This document shows positions 36,421-43,909 of a stretch of DNA of 64,000 nt, one piece after another. How positions within the stretch are numbered: position 1 is the stretch's first letter; each line of letters opens with the position of its first letter. The stretch is from CAVRTM01 sp963696105. Lineage in GTDB: Bacteria; Actinomycetota; Actinomycetes; Actinomycetales; Dermatophilaceae. A program made the translations under genes and the position numbers. The notes beneath the pieces are model-generated. The model worked only from the letters and a program-made list of their open reading frames with translations, ran no database searches and had not been told where the DNA came from. The stretch spans positions 124,001 to 188,000 of the forward strand of contig CAVOIP010000001.1 in assembly GCA_963696105.1 (NCBI GenBank). Direction: 5' to 3'.

Positions 36421-36780
36421 GTGTCCCCCTACGTCGTCGTCGCCGCAGTGGTCCTGGCCGGCATGCTGCTGTTCGCCGCGGCCATGGCGGCGCGCCGGAT
36501 GCTGGCTCCCGCAGCGCCGACGCCCGAGAAGCTGACGACCTACGAGAGCGGTGTCGACCCGGTCGGCCAGGGCTGGGCGCAGACCAACGTGCGCTACTTC
36601 CTCTACGCCTTCCTCTACGTCGTCTTCGCCGTCGACGCGGTCTACCTCTTCCCGTGGGCGACCGTGATCCGCCGGGCCGACCTGGGGATGGCCTCGCTGG
36701 TCGAGATGGCCATCTTCGTCGGCGTCCTGCTGATCGGGCTCGGACACGCCGCCCGCCGCGGCCTGCTGCGGTGGGTCTGA
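36421..36780 (+). CDS. nuoA2: Second complex I set, subunit A
   Basis: A 119-residue NuoA paralogue with three hydrophobic segments. The loop reads KLTTYESGVDPVGQGWAQ; the otherwise conserved Cys of the ECG motif is Ser here. The second helix begins YFLYAFLYVVFAVDAVYLFPWA with the conserved Asp. It is the first gene of a ten-gene set with the order A, B, C, H, I, J, K, L, M, N. The start is set by the -10 box at 36408. The next gene begins 13 bases downstream. Identity to NuoA at 14491 is limited, so this is an old divergence, not a recent duplication. Confidence 0.92.
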   Translation: MSPYVVVAAVVLAGMLLFAAAMAARRMLAPAAPTPEKLTTYESGVDPVGQGWAQTNVRYFLYAFLYVVFAVDAVYLFPWATVIRRADLGMASLVEMAIFVGVLLIGLGHAARRGLLRWV

Positions 36781-36793
36781 GAGGGCCGGGCCG

Positions 36794-37384
36794 ATGCCGA
36801 CCTCCCTGCCGATGCCGACGCTCGGACCGGCCGCCGAGCACGCGCCGAGGCCGATCAAGGTGGTGCTCAACTGGGGCCGTCGCTACAGCCTGTGGGTCTT
36901 CAACTTCGGGCTGGCCTGCTGCGCCATCGAGTTCATCGCCGCCTCGATGGCCCGCCACGACTTCATCCGGCTCGGCGTCATCCCCTTCGCCCCCGGTCCG
37001 CGCCAGGCCGACCTGATGGTCGTGTCCGGCACGGTCACCGACAAGATGGCCCCGGCGATCCGCCGCCTCTACGACCAGATGCCCGAGCCCAAGTACGTCA
37101 TCTCCTTCGGCGCCTGCTCCAACTGCGGCGGCCCGTACTGGGACTCCTACTGCGTCACCAAGGGCGTCGACCAGATGATCCCCGTGGACGTCTACGTGCC
37201 GGGCTGCCCGCCGCGGCCCGAGGCGCTGCTCCAGGGCATCCTGCGGCTGCAGGAGAAGATCGCCGCCGAGAACCTCACCCAGCGGGGCCTGCGGGCGCGG
37301 TATGCCGGGTCGCGCCGCGCCGTCGCGGGCGAGGTCACCCGCCCGCTGGTGTCGCCGCCGGCACGCGAACCGGTGGCGACGTGA
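36794..37384 (+). CDS. nuoB2: Second complex I set, subunit B
   Basis: A 196-residue NuoB paralogue. All four ligands of cluster N2 are kept: Cys42 and Cys43 (LACCAIEF), Cys108 (GACSNCGG) and Cys138 (PGCPPRPE). The quinone-site stretch MPEPKYVISFGACSNCGGPY is intact, so it can hand electrons to quinone. Two further Cys (111 and 120) are not in NuoB1. The start is ATG 36794; ATG 36812 is possible. The stop overlaps nuoC2 in GTGA. A complete N2 centre shows that this is a redox enzyme and not simply an antiporter. Confidence 0.94.
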   Translation: MPTSLPMPTLGPAAEHAPRPIKVVLNWGRRYSLWVFNFGLACCAIEFIAASMARHDFIRLGVIPFAPGPRQADLMVVSGTVTDKMAPAIRRLYDQMPEPKYVISFGACSNCGGPYWDSYCVTKGVDQMIPVDVYVPGCPPRPEALLQGILRLQEKIAAENLTQRGLRARYAGSRRAVAGEVTRPLVSPPAREPVAT

Positions 37385-37950
37385 GCGCCGCCGCCTCCCG
37401 CGAGGTGGCCCCGGCCGAGTGGGGCACCGCCCTGCGGGCCGCACGCGAAGAGGGGTTCGACTTCTTCGACTGGCTCACCGCCGTGGACCAGATGGACGAC
37501 GCGGAGGCTCCCGGGTTCGACGTCGTCTGCCACCTGATCGACACCGGCTCGACCGGCACCGGCGCCCTGCGACGGGTGCTCCTGCGCACCCGCGTCGGCG
37601 AGGGGCAGGCCGTGTCGAGCATCACCGACCTGTGGGCCGGCGCGGCCTGGCACGAGCGGGAGACGCACGAGATGTTCGGCATCGGCTTCGACGGTTTCGA
37701 GGACGGCACCGGGCAGGGGTTGCGCCCGCTGCTGCTGCCCGAGGGGTTCGAGGGCACGCCGCTGCGCAAGTCGTTCGTCCTCGCCGCGCGGGTGAGCAAG
37801 GCGTGGCCGGGGGCCAAGGAGCCGGGGGAGGGCGGCGAGGTGCCGGAGGGGGCCGCGCCTCCGGAGCGCCCCGGCCGCGCCGGCGCGCCACGGAGCCGGC
37901 GCAAGGTCGCTCCTCCCGGTGTGCCCGACCCGTCGTGGGGGCCGCGATGA
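37381..37950 (+). CDS. nuoC2: Second complex I set, subunit C
   Basis: A 189-residue NuoC paralogue. The signature WHERETHEMFGIGFDGF is present, followed by LLLPEGFEGTPLRKSFVLAARV and WPGAKEPGE. After about residue 145 the protein is Pro/Gly/Arg-rich and probably disordered. It lacks the long N-terminal extension of NuoC1. No nuoD follows: nuoH2 begins 20 bases after the stop. NuoC normally needs NuoD as partner, so NuoC2 must pair with the NuoD from 16304, with a NuoD encoded elsewhere, or with another protein. Confidence 0.9.
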   Translation: MSAAASREVAPAEWGTALRAAREEGFDFFDWLTAVDQMDDAEAPGFDVVCHLIDTGSTGTGALRRVLLRTRVGEGQAVSSITDLWAGAAWHERETHEMFGIGFDGFEDGTGQGLRPLLLPEGFEGTPLRKSFVLAARVSKAWPGAKEPGEGGEVPEGAAPPERPGRAGAPRSRRKVAPPGVPDPSWGPR

Positions 37951-37969
37951 CCGCGCGGGCCACGCCCCG

Positions 37970-38930
37970 ATGACCCCGGCCCTCGACGTCGTTCTGCGCA
38001 CGGTGGTCGTCCTGGTCGCGTTCCTCGTCCTGCCGCTGCTGGTCGGGCAGACCGAGCACAAGGTGATGGCGCACATGCAGGGCCGGCTCGGGCCGATGTA
38101 CGCCGGTGGCTTCCACGGGTGGGCCCAGCTCGTCGCCGACGGGGTGAAGTTCGTCCAGAAGGAGGAGGTCATCCCCGCAGCGGCCGACCGGCCGGTCTTC
38201 AAGCTGGCGCCGGCCGTGGCGCTGGTGCCCTACCTGGTCGCGCTCGCGGTGATCCCGCTGTCGCCGGGCGTGGTCGCCGCCGACGTCGACGCCGGCGCTG
38301 TTCTTCGTCCTCGCCGTCTCCGCCGTCGGGATCGTCGGCACGCTGATGGCCGGGTGGTCGAGCGCCAACAAGTACGCCCTGCTCGGCGGGCTGCGCGCCG
38401 CGGCGCAGCTGCTGAGCTACGAGCTGCCGATCGTGCTGTCCGCGGCGTCGGTCGCGCTGGCCGCCGGCACGCTGTCCCTGACCGGCATCGCCGCCGCGTG
38501 GCACCCGTGGTGGCTGCTGTGGCAGCTGCCCGGCGCCGTGTGCTTCCTGGTTGCCGCCGTGGCCGAGCTGCAGCGACCGCCGTTCGACATGCCGGTGGCC
38601 GACGCCGAGATCGTGTTCGGTCCCTACACCGAGTACACCGGGCTGCGCTTCGCGTTCTTCCTCCTGTCCGAGTACGCCGGCATCGTGGTCATGTCGCTGC
38701 TGTTCACCGTGCTCTTCCTCGGCGGCTGGCACGGCCCCTTCGCCGACGTCCTCGGGCCGCTCTGGACGCTGCTCAAGGCGGCGGCCGTCGCGGTCGTGGT
38801 CATCTGGCTGCGCGTGGCCTGGCCCCGCCTGCGCGAGGACCAGCTGCAGCGCGTCGCGTGGCTCTTCCTCGTCCCACTGGCCCTGGCGCAGCTCGCGCTC
38901 ACCGCAACCTGGGTGGTGCTCACCGCATGA
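37970..38930 (+). pseudogene. nuoH2: Second complex I set, subunit H, with one-base insertion
   Basis: A NuoH paralogue of about 319 residues when corrected. The first part (HKVMAHMQGRLGPMYAGGF, LVADGVKFVQKEEVIP) ends out of frame near 38294. Dropping one G joins it to LFFVLAVSAVGIVGTLMAGW, SSANKYALLGGLRAAAQL and the family loop RPPFDMPVADAEIVFGPYTE. Both halves are highly conserved and free of stops, and downstream genes are intact and overlapping, so this is probably a sequencing error. ATG 37970 is chosen. NuoH2 has the MQGRLGPM variant of the ERR..R-P-GPN loop and lacks the C-terminal tail of NuoH1. The stop overlaps nuoI2. Confidence 0.9.
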
Positions 38931-40105
38931 CCGACCCCTACGTCCCCGCCCACCACGCCCCCGGCACGGCGCCCAAGAGCCTGCTGCCGGGACTGGTGCG
39001 CGGCCTCGTCACCACCGCACGCACGCTGGCCACACCCAGCCACACCGCCGAGTACCCCGACGTCCAGCCGGCCCTGCCGCCGCGCTCGCGCGGGGTCATC
39101 GCGCTGCTGGACGAGAACTGCACCAGCTGCATGCTCTGTGCCCGCGAGTGCCCCGACTGGTGCATCTACATCGACTCGCACAAGGAGACGATCCCGGCCA
39201 CGACCGAGGGCGGCCGCGAGCGCCAGCGCAACGTCCTGGACCGCTTCGCCATCGACTTCTCCCTCTGCATGTACTGCGGGATCTGCGTGGAGGTCTGCCC
39301 GTTCGACGCCCTGCACTGGAGCCCGGAGTTCGAGTACTCCGAGCTGGACATCCGCGACCTGCTGCACGAGAAGGACCGCCTCGGCCAGTGGATGCCCACC
39401 GTCCCCGTCCCGCCGGCCCTGGATCCCGGTGCCGCCGAACCGGCCGAGGTCGTCGCCGCCGCCAAACCGGCCCGACCCGCCCGTACGCCGCGCGCGGCCA
39501 CCACCGCGCGCCCGGCCGCCACCACGGGGACCGTGCCTGCTGCGGCGGCGCTCTCCGGTGCCCGACCAGCCGGGACCGGACGCATGACGACCCTGGACGT
39601 CCTGTTCACCGCGGTCGGGCTGGTCGCCGCCGCGAGCGCCGTCCTCGCGGTGACCACCCGCCAGCTCGTGCACGCGGCCTTGTGGCTCGTCGTGACGCTG
39701 GGCACCCTCGCCGGCTGTTATCTCGTGCTGGGGGCCGAGCTGGTGGGCCTGGTGCAGCTGCTGGTCTACGTCGGCGCCGTCGTGGTCCTCGTCCTGTTCG
39801 CCCTGATGCTGACCCGCGCGCCGATGGGCCGGAGTGGGGCGCACTCCACCAGCGTGCCGCAGCGTGTCGCCGGCGCGGTCGTGGCGGCCGGCACGACCGC
39901 GCTCCTGGCGGGGGTGCTGGTCCCGGCCCTCGGCGGCCGGGCCGTGCAGGTCCGCGACGGCCGCACGCAAGGCATCGCCACGGCGCTGTTCGGGTCGTGG
40001 GTGTGGCCGTTCGAGCTGCTCTCGCTCCTGCTGCTGGTGGCGCTGGTCGCCGCCTTCGCGGTGTCGCGGATGCCCGTGCCCGACGAGCAGGGCGAGGGCG
40101 CATGA
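38927..40105 (+). CDS. nuoI2: Second complex I set, subunits I and J in one reading frame (NuoI2-NuoJ2)
   Basis: One 392-residue frame. Residues 1-160 are NuoI with both [4Fe-4S] motifs: Cys65, 68, 71, 75 (CTSCMLCARECP) and Cys114, 117, 120, 124 (CMYCGICVEVCP). Residues about 165-219 are an Ala/Pro/Thr-rich linker. From Met220 (MTTLDVLFTAVG) it is NuoJ with five helices. Either this is a true fusion or an indel in the linker has removed the NuoI stop. The +1 frame ends at the TGA inside the ATGA of the NuoJ start (39585-39587), giving a C-terminus VPDQPGPDA and the overlap seen at most other junctions in this operon. Both frames have similar third-position GC, so I cannot decide. Confidence 0.85.
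   Translation: MTDPYVPAHHAPGTAPKSLLPGLVRGLVTTARTLATPSHTAEYPDVQPALPPRSRGVIALLDENCTSCMLCARECPDWCIYIDSHKETIPATTEGGRERQRNVLDRFAIDFSLCMYCGICVEVCPFDALHWSPEFEYSELDIRDLLHEKDRLGQWMPTVPVPPALDPGAAEPAEVVAAAKPARPARTPRAATTARPAATTGTVPAAAALSGARPAGTGRMTTLDVLFTAVGLVAAASAVLAVTTRQLVHAALWLVVTLGTLAGCYLVLGAELVGLVQLLVYVGAVVVLVLFALMLTRAPMGRSGAHSTSVPQRVAGAVVAAGTTALLAGVLVPALGGRAVQVRDGRTQGIATALFGSWVWPFELLSLLLLVALVAAFAVSRMPVPDEQGEGA
39584..40105 (+). other. nuoJ2: NuoJ2 portion of the NuoI2-NuoJ2 frame
   Basis: If translated separately from ATG 39584, NuoJ2 has 173 residues. It contains ELVGLVQLLVYVGAVVVLVLF, the conserved helix 3 of NuoJ. It lacks the long hydrophilic C-terminal tail of NuoJ1. Its stop overlaps the nuoK2 start in ATGA. 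Confidence 0.85.
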
Positions 40106-40401
40106 TCCACCTCGGCCTGCCCCTGGCGCTCGTGGCCGTCCTGGCCGGCGCCGGCGTCTACGGCGTGATCGCCCGCCGCAACGCGGTGCTCGTGCTGATC
40201 GGCGTCGAGCTCCTCCTCAACGCCGCCAACCTGCTGTTCGTCACCGTCGGCGCCGTGTCCCCTGACCCGCTGCGGGCCGGCCACGTCCTCGCCCTCTTCG
40301 TCATCACCATCGCCGCCGCCGAGATCGGCGTCGCGCTCGCCGTCGTGCTCGCGCTGTTCCGCAGCCGCGGCCGGATCGACCTCACCGAGCCGGGCGCATG
40401 A
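40102..40401 (+). CDS. nuoK2: Second complex I set, subunit K
   Basis: A 99-residue NuoK paralogue, the same length as NuoK1. The membrane glutamates in LIGVELLLNAANLLFV and in TIAAAEIGVALAVVLALF are retained, so proton transfer through this subunit should work. It overlaps nuoJ2 and nuoL2 by four bases each. Confidence 0.94.
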   Translation: MIHLGLPLALVAVLAGAGVYGVIARRNAVLVLIGVELLLNAANLLFVTVGAVSPDPLRAGHVLALFVITIAAAEIGVALAVVLALFRSRGRIDLTEPGA

Positions 40402-42416
40402 GCGAGCTGCTGCAGGCGAGCGCCAGGCTCGCGGTCCTGCTGCCCGCCGTCACGGCGGTGCTGGCACTGGCCGCCGCCCGTCGGCCACGGCTGGCCACGG
40501 GCCTGGCCACGGCCGGGGCCTTCCTGACCCTGCTGGCGTCCCTCGGCCAGGTGGTCGCGGTGCAGCACGGGACCGTAGCCGCCGTCGTCACCACCCTCCC
40601 GCCGCTGCCGCTGGGCGGTCTCGCCGTGCCCCTTCACCTCGTGGCCGACTCCCTGTCGGCGGTCGTGGCCGTCGCCGTGGCGGTGGTCGGGTTCGTCGTC
40701 CAGGTGTTCAGCCGTTGGTACCTCCGCACCGATCCCCGCGCCGGTGTGTTCGCCGCCACCGTGTCGCTGTTCCTCGCGGCGATGATGCTCGTGGTGCAGT
40801 CCGGCGACCTGATCCTGACCCTCGTCGGGTGGGAGGTCATGGGCTGGTGCTCCTTCCTGCTCATCGGCCACGACAGCCGGCGCGAGGCGGCCCGGCGCGC
40901 GGCGGTCAAGGCGTTCCTCGTCACCCGCACCGCCGACCTGGCCTTCGTTCTCGGGCTGGTGATCCTCGCCGTGGGCGCCCGGACCACCGCCATCCCCGCC
41001 GTGATCGGGCACTGGACCGCCGCGGTGCCGCCCGGCGCACAGTCGGTGGCCGCGGCGCCGAGCACGGCGCTGCGCACGGCTGCGCTGCTCTGCCTGCTGT
41101 GCGGCATCGCCGGCAAGTCCGCCCAGCTGCCGTTCCAGGACTGGCTGCCCGACGCCATGGAGGGCCCGACACCGGCATCGGCCCTCATCCACGCCGCGAC
41201 GATGGTGGCCGCCGGCACCTACGTGCTCGCGCGCCTGTTCGTGCTCTTCGCCGCCTCCGACACGGCCCGGTTGGTGCTCGCGCTCGTCACCGCCGCCACG
41301 ATGGTCGGGGCCGCTGTGCTCGCCTTCGGCCAGTCGGACCTCAAGCGGCTGCTGGCCTACTCGACCATCAGCCAGATCGCCGTCATGCTCTCGGCCATCG
41401 CCGTCGTCCCCGTCGCGGTGGGTCCGGACGCGGGCGTCCTGCACCTGCTGTCACACGCGATGTTCAAGGCGCTGCTCTTCCTCTCCCTGGGGTGGCTCAG
41501 CGTGCTCGTCGGCGGCACCGCGGCGCTGACCCTGCGCGGCGGTGCCCGGGTGCACCCCCAGGTCGCCGTACCGCTCGGGATCGGACTGCTCTCGCTGGCC
41601 GGCGTGCCGCCGCTGGTCGGGTTCGTGTCCAAGGAGTACGTCATCGCCGCCGCCGAGGACGGCACCCGCGCCGCGGCGTCCCTCGGTGCCCGGGTCGTCC
41701 TGGTGGCGCTGTTCGCCACGGTCGCGCTGACCGCGGCGTACTGCATGCGGGCGTGGCTGGTCCTGACCCGGCTCACGCCCGAGGAGGAGGAGCAGATCGA
41801 CGAGCGCGAGGAGGCGGTCGAGCGGGCGTCGTGGGAGTCGGAGGTGTCGCTGGCCGAGATGTTCGGACCGGTGTTCCGGCCGGTCCCGGGCCCGGACGGG
41901 CCGTCGCTGGAGCCGCCGCGGCGCATCGACCCGGCCAGGATCTCCGGTGGTGCCCGCCGCGCGGTGTGGCTGCTGGTCGTGCTGACCGTCGTCGGCGGCG
42001 CGGTCGTGCTCAGCCCGCTGCTGCACCTGGACGCGTCGTTCTCGCTGTGGTCGGTCGGGGCCTCGCTGCTGCTCATCGCCGGCGCGGGCCTCGCGGTCCG
42101 GCGGCTGACGCCCGCCGAGGGCAGCGGTGACGCGGCCGTACGCCTCGGCCCCGCGGTCGCCGCCGCGTTCGACGGTGGCCTGGGCGTCGACGGCGTCTAC
42201 CAGCACCTGGTCGCGCGGCCGGTGACCGCGCTCGCCCGTCTCGTGGTCGTGCTCGACCGCGACGTCATCGACGCCTACGTCCGCGGCACCGCCGTCGCCA
42301 CCCGGTGGGCCGGGGTGGGTGCGGAGCGTGCGCACACCCGCAAGCCCTCGCAGGGGCTGGTCTGGGTGCTGTGCGGGGTGCTGGCCGTCGGCCTCGTGGG
42401 GATGGGCCTGTGGTGA
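40398..42416 (+). CDS. nuoL2: Second complex I set, subunit L
   Basis: A 672-residue antiporter-like subunit. It keeps the key Glu in LVGWEVMGWCSFLLIGH, the key Lys in GIAGKSAQLPFQDWLPDAMEGPTP and the LIHAATMVAAGTYVLA helix. Between the antiporter core and the lateral helix lies an acidic cytoplasmic stretch (LTPEEEEQIDEREEAVERAS) that is not present in NuoL1. The start overlaps nuoK2; the stop overlaps the GTG of nuoM2. Retention of the charged residues argues for proton pumping. Confidence 0.94.
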   Translation: MSELLQASARLAVLLPAVTAVLALAAARRPRLATGLATAGAFLTLLASLGQVVAVQHGTVAAVVTTLPPLPLGGLAVPLHLVADSLSAVVAVAVAVVGFVVQVFSRWYLRTDPRAGVFAATVSLFLAAMMLVVQSGDLILTLVGWEVMGWCSFLLIGHDSRREAARRAAVKAFLVTRTADLAFVLGLVILAVGARTTAIPAVIGHWTAAVPPGAQSVAAAPSTALRTAALLCLLCGIAGKSAQLPFQDWLPDAMEGPTPASALIHAATMVAAGTYVLARLFVLFAASDTARLVLALVTAATMVGAAVLAFGQSDLKRLLAYSTISQIAVMLSAIAVVPVAVGPDAGVLHLLSHAMFKALLFLSLGWLSVLVGGTAALTLRGGARVHPQVAVPLGIGLLSLAGVPPLVGFVSKEYVIAAAEDGTRAAASLGARVVLVALFATVALTAAYCMRAWLVLTRLTPEEEEQIDEREEAVERASWESEVSLAEMFGPVFRPVPGPDGPSLEPPRRIDPARISGGARRAVWLLVVLTVVGGAVVLSPLLHLDASFSLWSVGASLLLIAGAGLAVRRLTPAEGSGDAAVRLGPAVAAAFDGGLGVDGVYQHLVARPVTALARLVVVLDRDVIDAYVRGTAVATRWAGVGAERAHTRKPSQGLVWVLCGVLAVGLVGMGLW

Positions 42417-43909
42417 GCCTGCTCGTGGCCGCGCTGCTGCTGCCGGCGACGGCCGGCACCGCCCTGGTCGTCTCCGGCCGGGCCGGCCGTCCCTCGCGCG
42501 ACCGCCTCGTCAACGCCTTCGCCCTCGTCGTCGCGCTGGCCACCGCGGTGCTGGTGGTCGCGGCCGTCGTCACCCGCCCGGTCCTGGACCGGCCGTGGGT
42601 GCCCTCGCTGGGGATGCGCTGGCACTTCGCCGTCGACGGCATCAGCGCGCCGCTGCTGGTGCTGACCGCCGTCCTCGGTGTCGCGGTCGTGCTGCACGCG
42701 CGCACCCATGCACCGGACGTCGGCTCCGGCGCGACGTTCCACGGCTGCCTGCTCCTGGTGGAGTTCGGTGCGCTCGCCACCTTCCTCACCCGCGACGCCG
42801 TCCTGTTCTTCGTGGCGTTCGAGGTCGTGCTGGTCCCGATGTGGGTGCTCATCAGCCGGTTCGGTGACGCGCACGACCCGGCGGCGCGCCGCGACGCGTC
42901 CGGCCGGTTCGTGCTCTACACCGTGCTCGGCTCCACGCTGATGCTGATCGGCATCCTCGCCCTCGTCACCGCCGCGGGCACGGCCGACCTGTCGGCGCTC
43001 GCGGCCAGCCGGGGTGCCGGCCTGAGCCGGTCGACGCAGGTGGTCGTCGCGGCCCTGCTGCTGGCCGGCCTGGGCATCAAGGTGCCGCTGTGGCCGGTCC
43101 ACACGTGGCTGCCACCGGCGCACACCATCGCGCCCACCGCCGGTTCGGTGCTGCTGGCCGCGGTCCTGCTCAAGATGGGCACCTACGGCCTGGTGCGGCT
43201 CGTCGTCGCGCCGCTGCCGGACGGGTTCGCTGCCGTGGCGCCCGTGCTGGCCGTCGCGGGGGTCATCGGGATCCTCTGGGGTGGCCTCGCCTGCCTGGTC
43301 GAGAACGACCTCAAGCGGCTGGTGGCCTACTCCTCGGTGGCCCACATGGGCTTCGTCGCGCTGGGGCTGGCCAGCGGCACGACCACCGGGCTGCAGGCCG
43401 CGCTCTTCGCCAACGTGGCCCACGGCGTCGTGTCGGCACTGCTCTTCTTCCTCGTCGGCGGCCTCAAGGACCGCTGGGGGTCGGCCGACCTGCGCACCGC
43501 CCGCGCGGCCCTGCGTGAGGTGTCCCCGCGGCTGGGCTTCGCGATGGTGGTCGGCTTCGCGGCCACCCTCGGGCTGCCCGGCCTGGTCGGCTTCTGGGGC
43601 GAGTTCCTCGCCGTGCTCGCCGCCTGGTCGCCCGCGACCGACCGCCCGCTCGGGCTGTTCCGCCTCTGCGCGGTGCTCGCGGTGCTCGGCACCGGGCTCG
43701 CCGCGGCGTACTCCCTGCGGGTGCTGCGCACCGTCTGGGCCGGCGAACGCACCGAGCCGCGCCTCGTCGACGCCCGTGGTGGCGAGCTGGCCGTCCTGGC
43801 CGTCCTCGTGCTCGCGGTCGTCGCCCTGGGCGTCGCGCCCGGACCGCTGCTGCAGACCACCATCGCCGACGCCACCGCCATCACCACTCCCGGGAGCGTG
43901 AGCCGGTGA
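42413..43909 (+). CDS. nuoM2: Second complex I set, subunit M
   Basis: A 498-residue antiporter-like subunit. Key residues lie in FFVAFEVVLVPMWVLISRFG (Glu), LGIKVPLWPVHTWLPPAHT (Lys) and LVAYSSVAHMGFVALG. GTG 42413 overlaps the nuoL2 stop and the stop overlaps nuoN2 (GTGA). The protein lines up along its length with NuoM1, about 13 residues shorter. Confidence 0.94.
   Translation: MSLLVAALLLPATAGTALVVSGRAGRPSRDRLVNAFALVVALATAVLVVAAVVTRPVLDRPWVPSLGMRWHFAVDGISAPLLVLTAVLGVAVVLHARTHAPDVGSGATFHGCLLLVEFGALATFLTRDAVLFFVAFEVVLVPMWVLISRFGDAHDPAARRDASGRFVLYTVLGSTLMLIGILALVTAAGTADLSALAASRGAGLSRSTQVVVAALLLAGLGIKVPLWPVHTWLPPAHTIAPTAGSVLLAAVLLKMGTYGLVRLVVAPLPDGFAAVAPVLAVAGVIGILWGGLACLVENDLKRLVAYSSVAHMGFVALGLASGTTTGLQAALFANVAHGVVSALLFFLVGGLKDRWGSADLRTARAALREVSPRLGFAMVVGFAATLGLPGLVGFWGEFLAVLAAWSPATDRPLGLFRLCAVLAVLGTGLAAAYSLRVLRTVWAGERTEPRLVDARGGELAVLAVLVLAVVALGVAPGPLLQTTIADATAITTPGSVSR

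Noticed and set aside
37950..37970. A missing nuoD2 hidden by a frameshift
   Set aside because: Only 20 bases separate nuoC2 from nuoH2 and neither neighbour contains NuoD motifs, so the gene is absent, not broken.
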